A stretch of 5,968 bases of DNA from an uncultured Clostridium sp. (GTDB lineage Bacteria; Bacillota; Clostridia; Lachnospirales; Lachnospiraceae), in the NCBI GenBank assembly GCA_900544905.1, contig UQXF01000131.1:1-5968 (forward strand). Direction: 5' to 3'. The notes below the pieces were generated by a model. It did no database searches and was not told where the DNA came from. It saw only the letters and a program-made list of their open reading frames with translations. Position numbers and translations under genes: made by a program. Within the stretch, counting starts at the first letter, position 1, and every line of letters starts with the position of its first letter. Positions 5,382-5,968 of this stretch are shown here, piece after piece.

Positions 5382-5914
5382 ATGAAACCACTATTATTGC
5401 CATCCATCTTAATACTATTCTGGGTACTGCACCACAATCTCCGCAAGAGCCGGAAAACGGAAAAACACAATATCCAGTCCTTTCTAAACCGGGAAAGTGA
5501 TGCAAATGGTACAAGAAAGAAAGATATTTCCAATCTTGACTACATTAAAGTACCCCTTGATACTTTACCTCTTGATATTACCCTAAATGACGAAAAAATG
5601 CAATCAAAGATTATCGAATATCAGAAAGAAATTTTGTCACTATCCAAAAAACCCATGCTGAATCTGCTTGGTGTGACAAACACGGAACTCAAGGAGCAAT
5701 ATGGTCCGGCAAATTTGGAGCAGCTTACTGTCTGCGACCAGAATTATTGCCGGTACATCCGTACACTCCATCTGTTTGCGGAATGCATATATGAAGAATA
5801 TCCGGAAGCGGCTGTCCGGATTTTAGAATACTGCCTCTCAATCGGAACCGATATTTCCGGCACTTATGTTTTACTGGGCAATTACTATCTGAACAACCAC
5901 GACCAGGAGCATTT
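5382..5914 (+). CDS. Membrane-anchored TPR-like protein of unknown function (3' truncated by contig end)
   Basis: The ATG at 5382 has AAAGGA seven bases upstream, and the frame is open for 177 genuine codons to the adapter junction, so the C-terminus is missing. The protein starts MKPLLLPSILILFWVLHHNL followed by RKSRK: a short N-terminal hydrophobic anchor (about residues 3-16) and a basic stretch that should keep the remainder cytoplasmic. Residues 30-95 are polar and probably linker. Residues about 127-177 look helical and repeat-like; the segment around TYVLLGNYYLNNHDQEH (161-177) fits the first TPR helix pattern (Tyr162, Leu165, Gly166, Tyr169), preceded by EAAVRILEYCLSIG, like a second TPR helix. 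I do not recognise the family; a scaffold or protein-interaction role is only inferred from TPR likeness. Residues after 177 in any translation of this contig come from the adapter. Confidence 0.75.
5409..5437 (-). promoter_or_regulatory. Weak promoter candidate for the small membrane protein gene
   Basis: On the minus strand, TTGTGG (5432-5437), a 17-base spacer and TATTAA (5409-5414) could place a start near 5402 and a leader of about 52 nt. It lies inside the opposing gene. The hexamer matches are modest, but a promoter in this area is needed because the gene has its own terminator and only 31 bp of non-coding DNA in front. Confidence 0.3.
5802..5817. repeat. 16-bp sequence repeated from 2277-2292 (copy 2)
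   Basis: An exact copy of CCGGAAGCGGCTGTCC inside the TPR-like gene. Here it continues with GG, so that ATCCGG (5800-5805) and CCGGAT (5816-5821) form a 6-bp inverted repeat around ten bases. No function is assigned. Confidence 0.4.
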
Positions 5915-5968
5915 CTGTCTCTTATACACATCTGACGCTGCCGACGATCTTACGCGGGTAGATCTCGG
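5915..5968. other. Illumina Nextera adapter contamination (not genomic)
   Basis: Positions 5915-5933 are exactly the Tn5 mosaic end CTGTCTCTTATACACATCT. Positions 5934-5947 (GACGCTGCCGACGA) complete the reverse complement of the Nextera read-1 adapter. The next eight bases, TCTTACGC (5948-5955), equal the reverse complement of Nextera i5 index 517 (GCGTAAGA). Positions 5956-5968 match the start of the P5 sequence with one mismatch (GGGTAGATCTCGG against GTGTAGATCTCGG). This marks a library insert end that was read through and assembled untrimmed. It should not be annotated as biology or as a Tn5 element. Confidence 0.98.

Noticed and set aside
5915..5933. A Tn5 mosaic end indicating a real transposon
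   Set aside because: It is followed by the Nextera primer, an i5 index and P5, which exist only in sequencing libraries; no transposase gene is present.

Overview
The window looks like the end of a short contig from a Clostridia-type Firmicute, most likely Lachnospiraceae-like. This is inferred from moderate-to-low GC, AT-rich intergenic DNA, sigma-A-like promoters, purine-rich Shine-Dalgarno sites and the style of the proteins. The genus cannot be fixed from the sequence.

Positions 1-4795 hold a tightly packed minus-strand operon. In transcription order it encodes a membrane-anchored VanW-family cell-wall protein (3269-4795), an AIR-synthase/HypE-like ATP-binding protein (2271-3272), an Lrp/AsnC-family regulator (1724-2221), a fold-type I PLP aminotransferase (564-1727) and the tRNA wobble methyltransferase TrmL (38-529). 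A further gene may start at 34 and run off the window. Two junctions are 4-bp ATGA overlaps (VanW/AIRS-like and Lrp/aminotransferase) and the other gaps are 34-49 bp, so co-transcription and partial translational coupling are likely. The best promoter, with an extended -10, lies at 4859-4886, and a near-perfect inverted repeat sits over its expected start site. The Lrp regulator and aminotransferase plausibly form an amino-acid-metabolism unit. The VanW protein is not evidence of vancomycin resistance, because no van ligase or two-component genes are present.

Positions 4796-5236 are non-coding: the operon promoter region, a near-consensus plus-strand promoter at 5054-5082 with no obvious gene right behind it, and a strong minus-strand intrinsic terminator at 5149-5186. 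That terminator closes a 37-codon single-pass membrane protein gene (5237-5350, minus). It is divergent from an unrecognised membrane-anchored, TPR-like protein gene that starts at 5382 on the plus strand; only 31 bp separate the two start codons.

The last 54 bases (5915-5968) are not biological. They are an Illumina Nextera adapter: the transposase mosaic end, the read-1 primer complement, an i5 index and the start of P5. Genomic sequence ends at about 5914. The adapter stays in frame with the plus-strand gene and would give a false tail (CLLYTSDAADDL...); on the other strand it creates a spurious MCIRDR ORF. I found no convincing new defence, mobile or RNA system. The least-explained biology is the small membrane protein and its divergent TPR-like partner, and the orphan AIRS-like gene in the operon.
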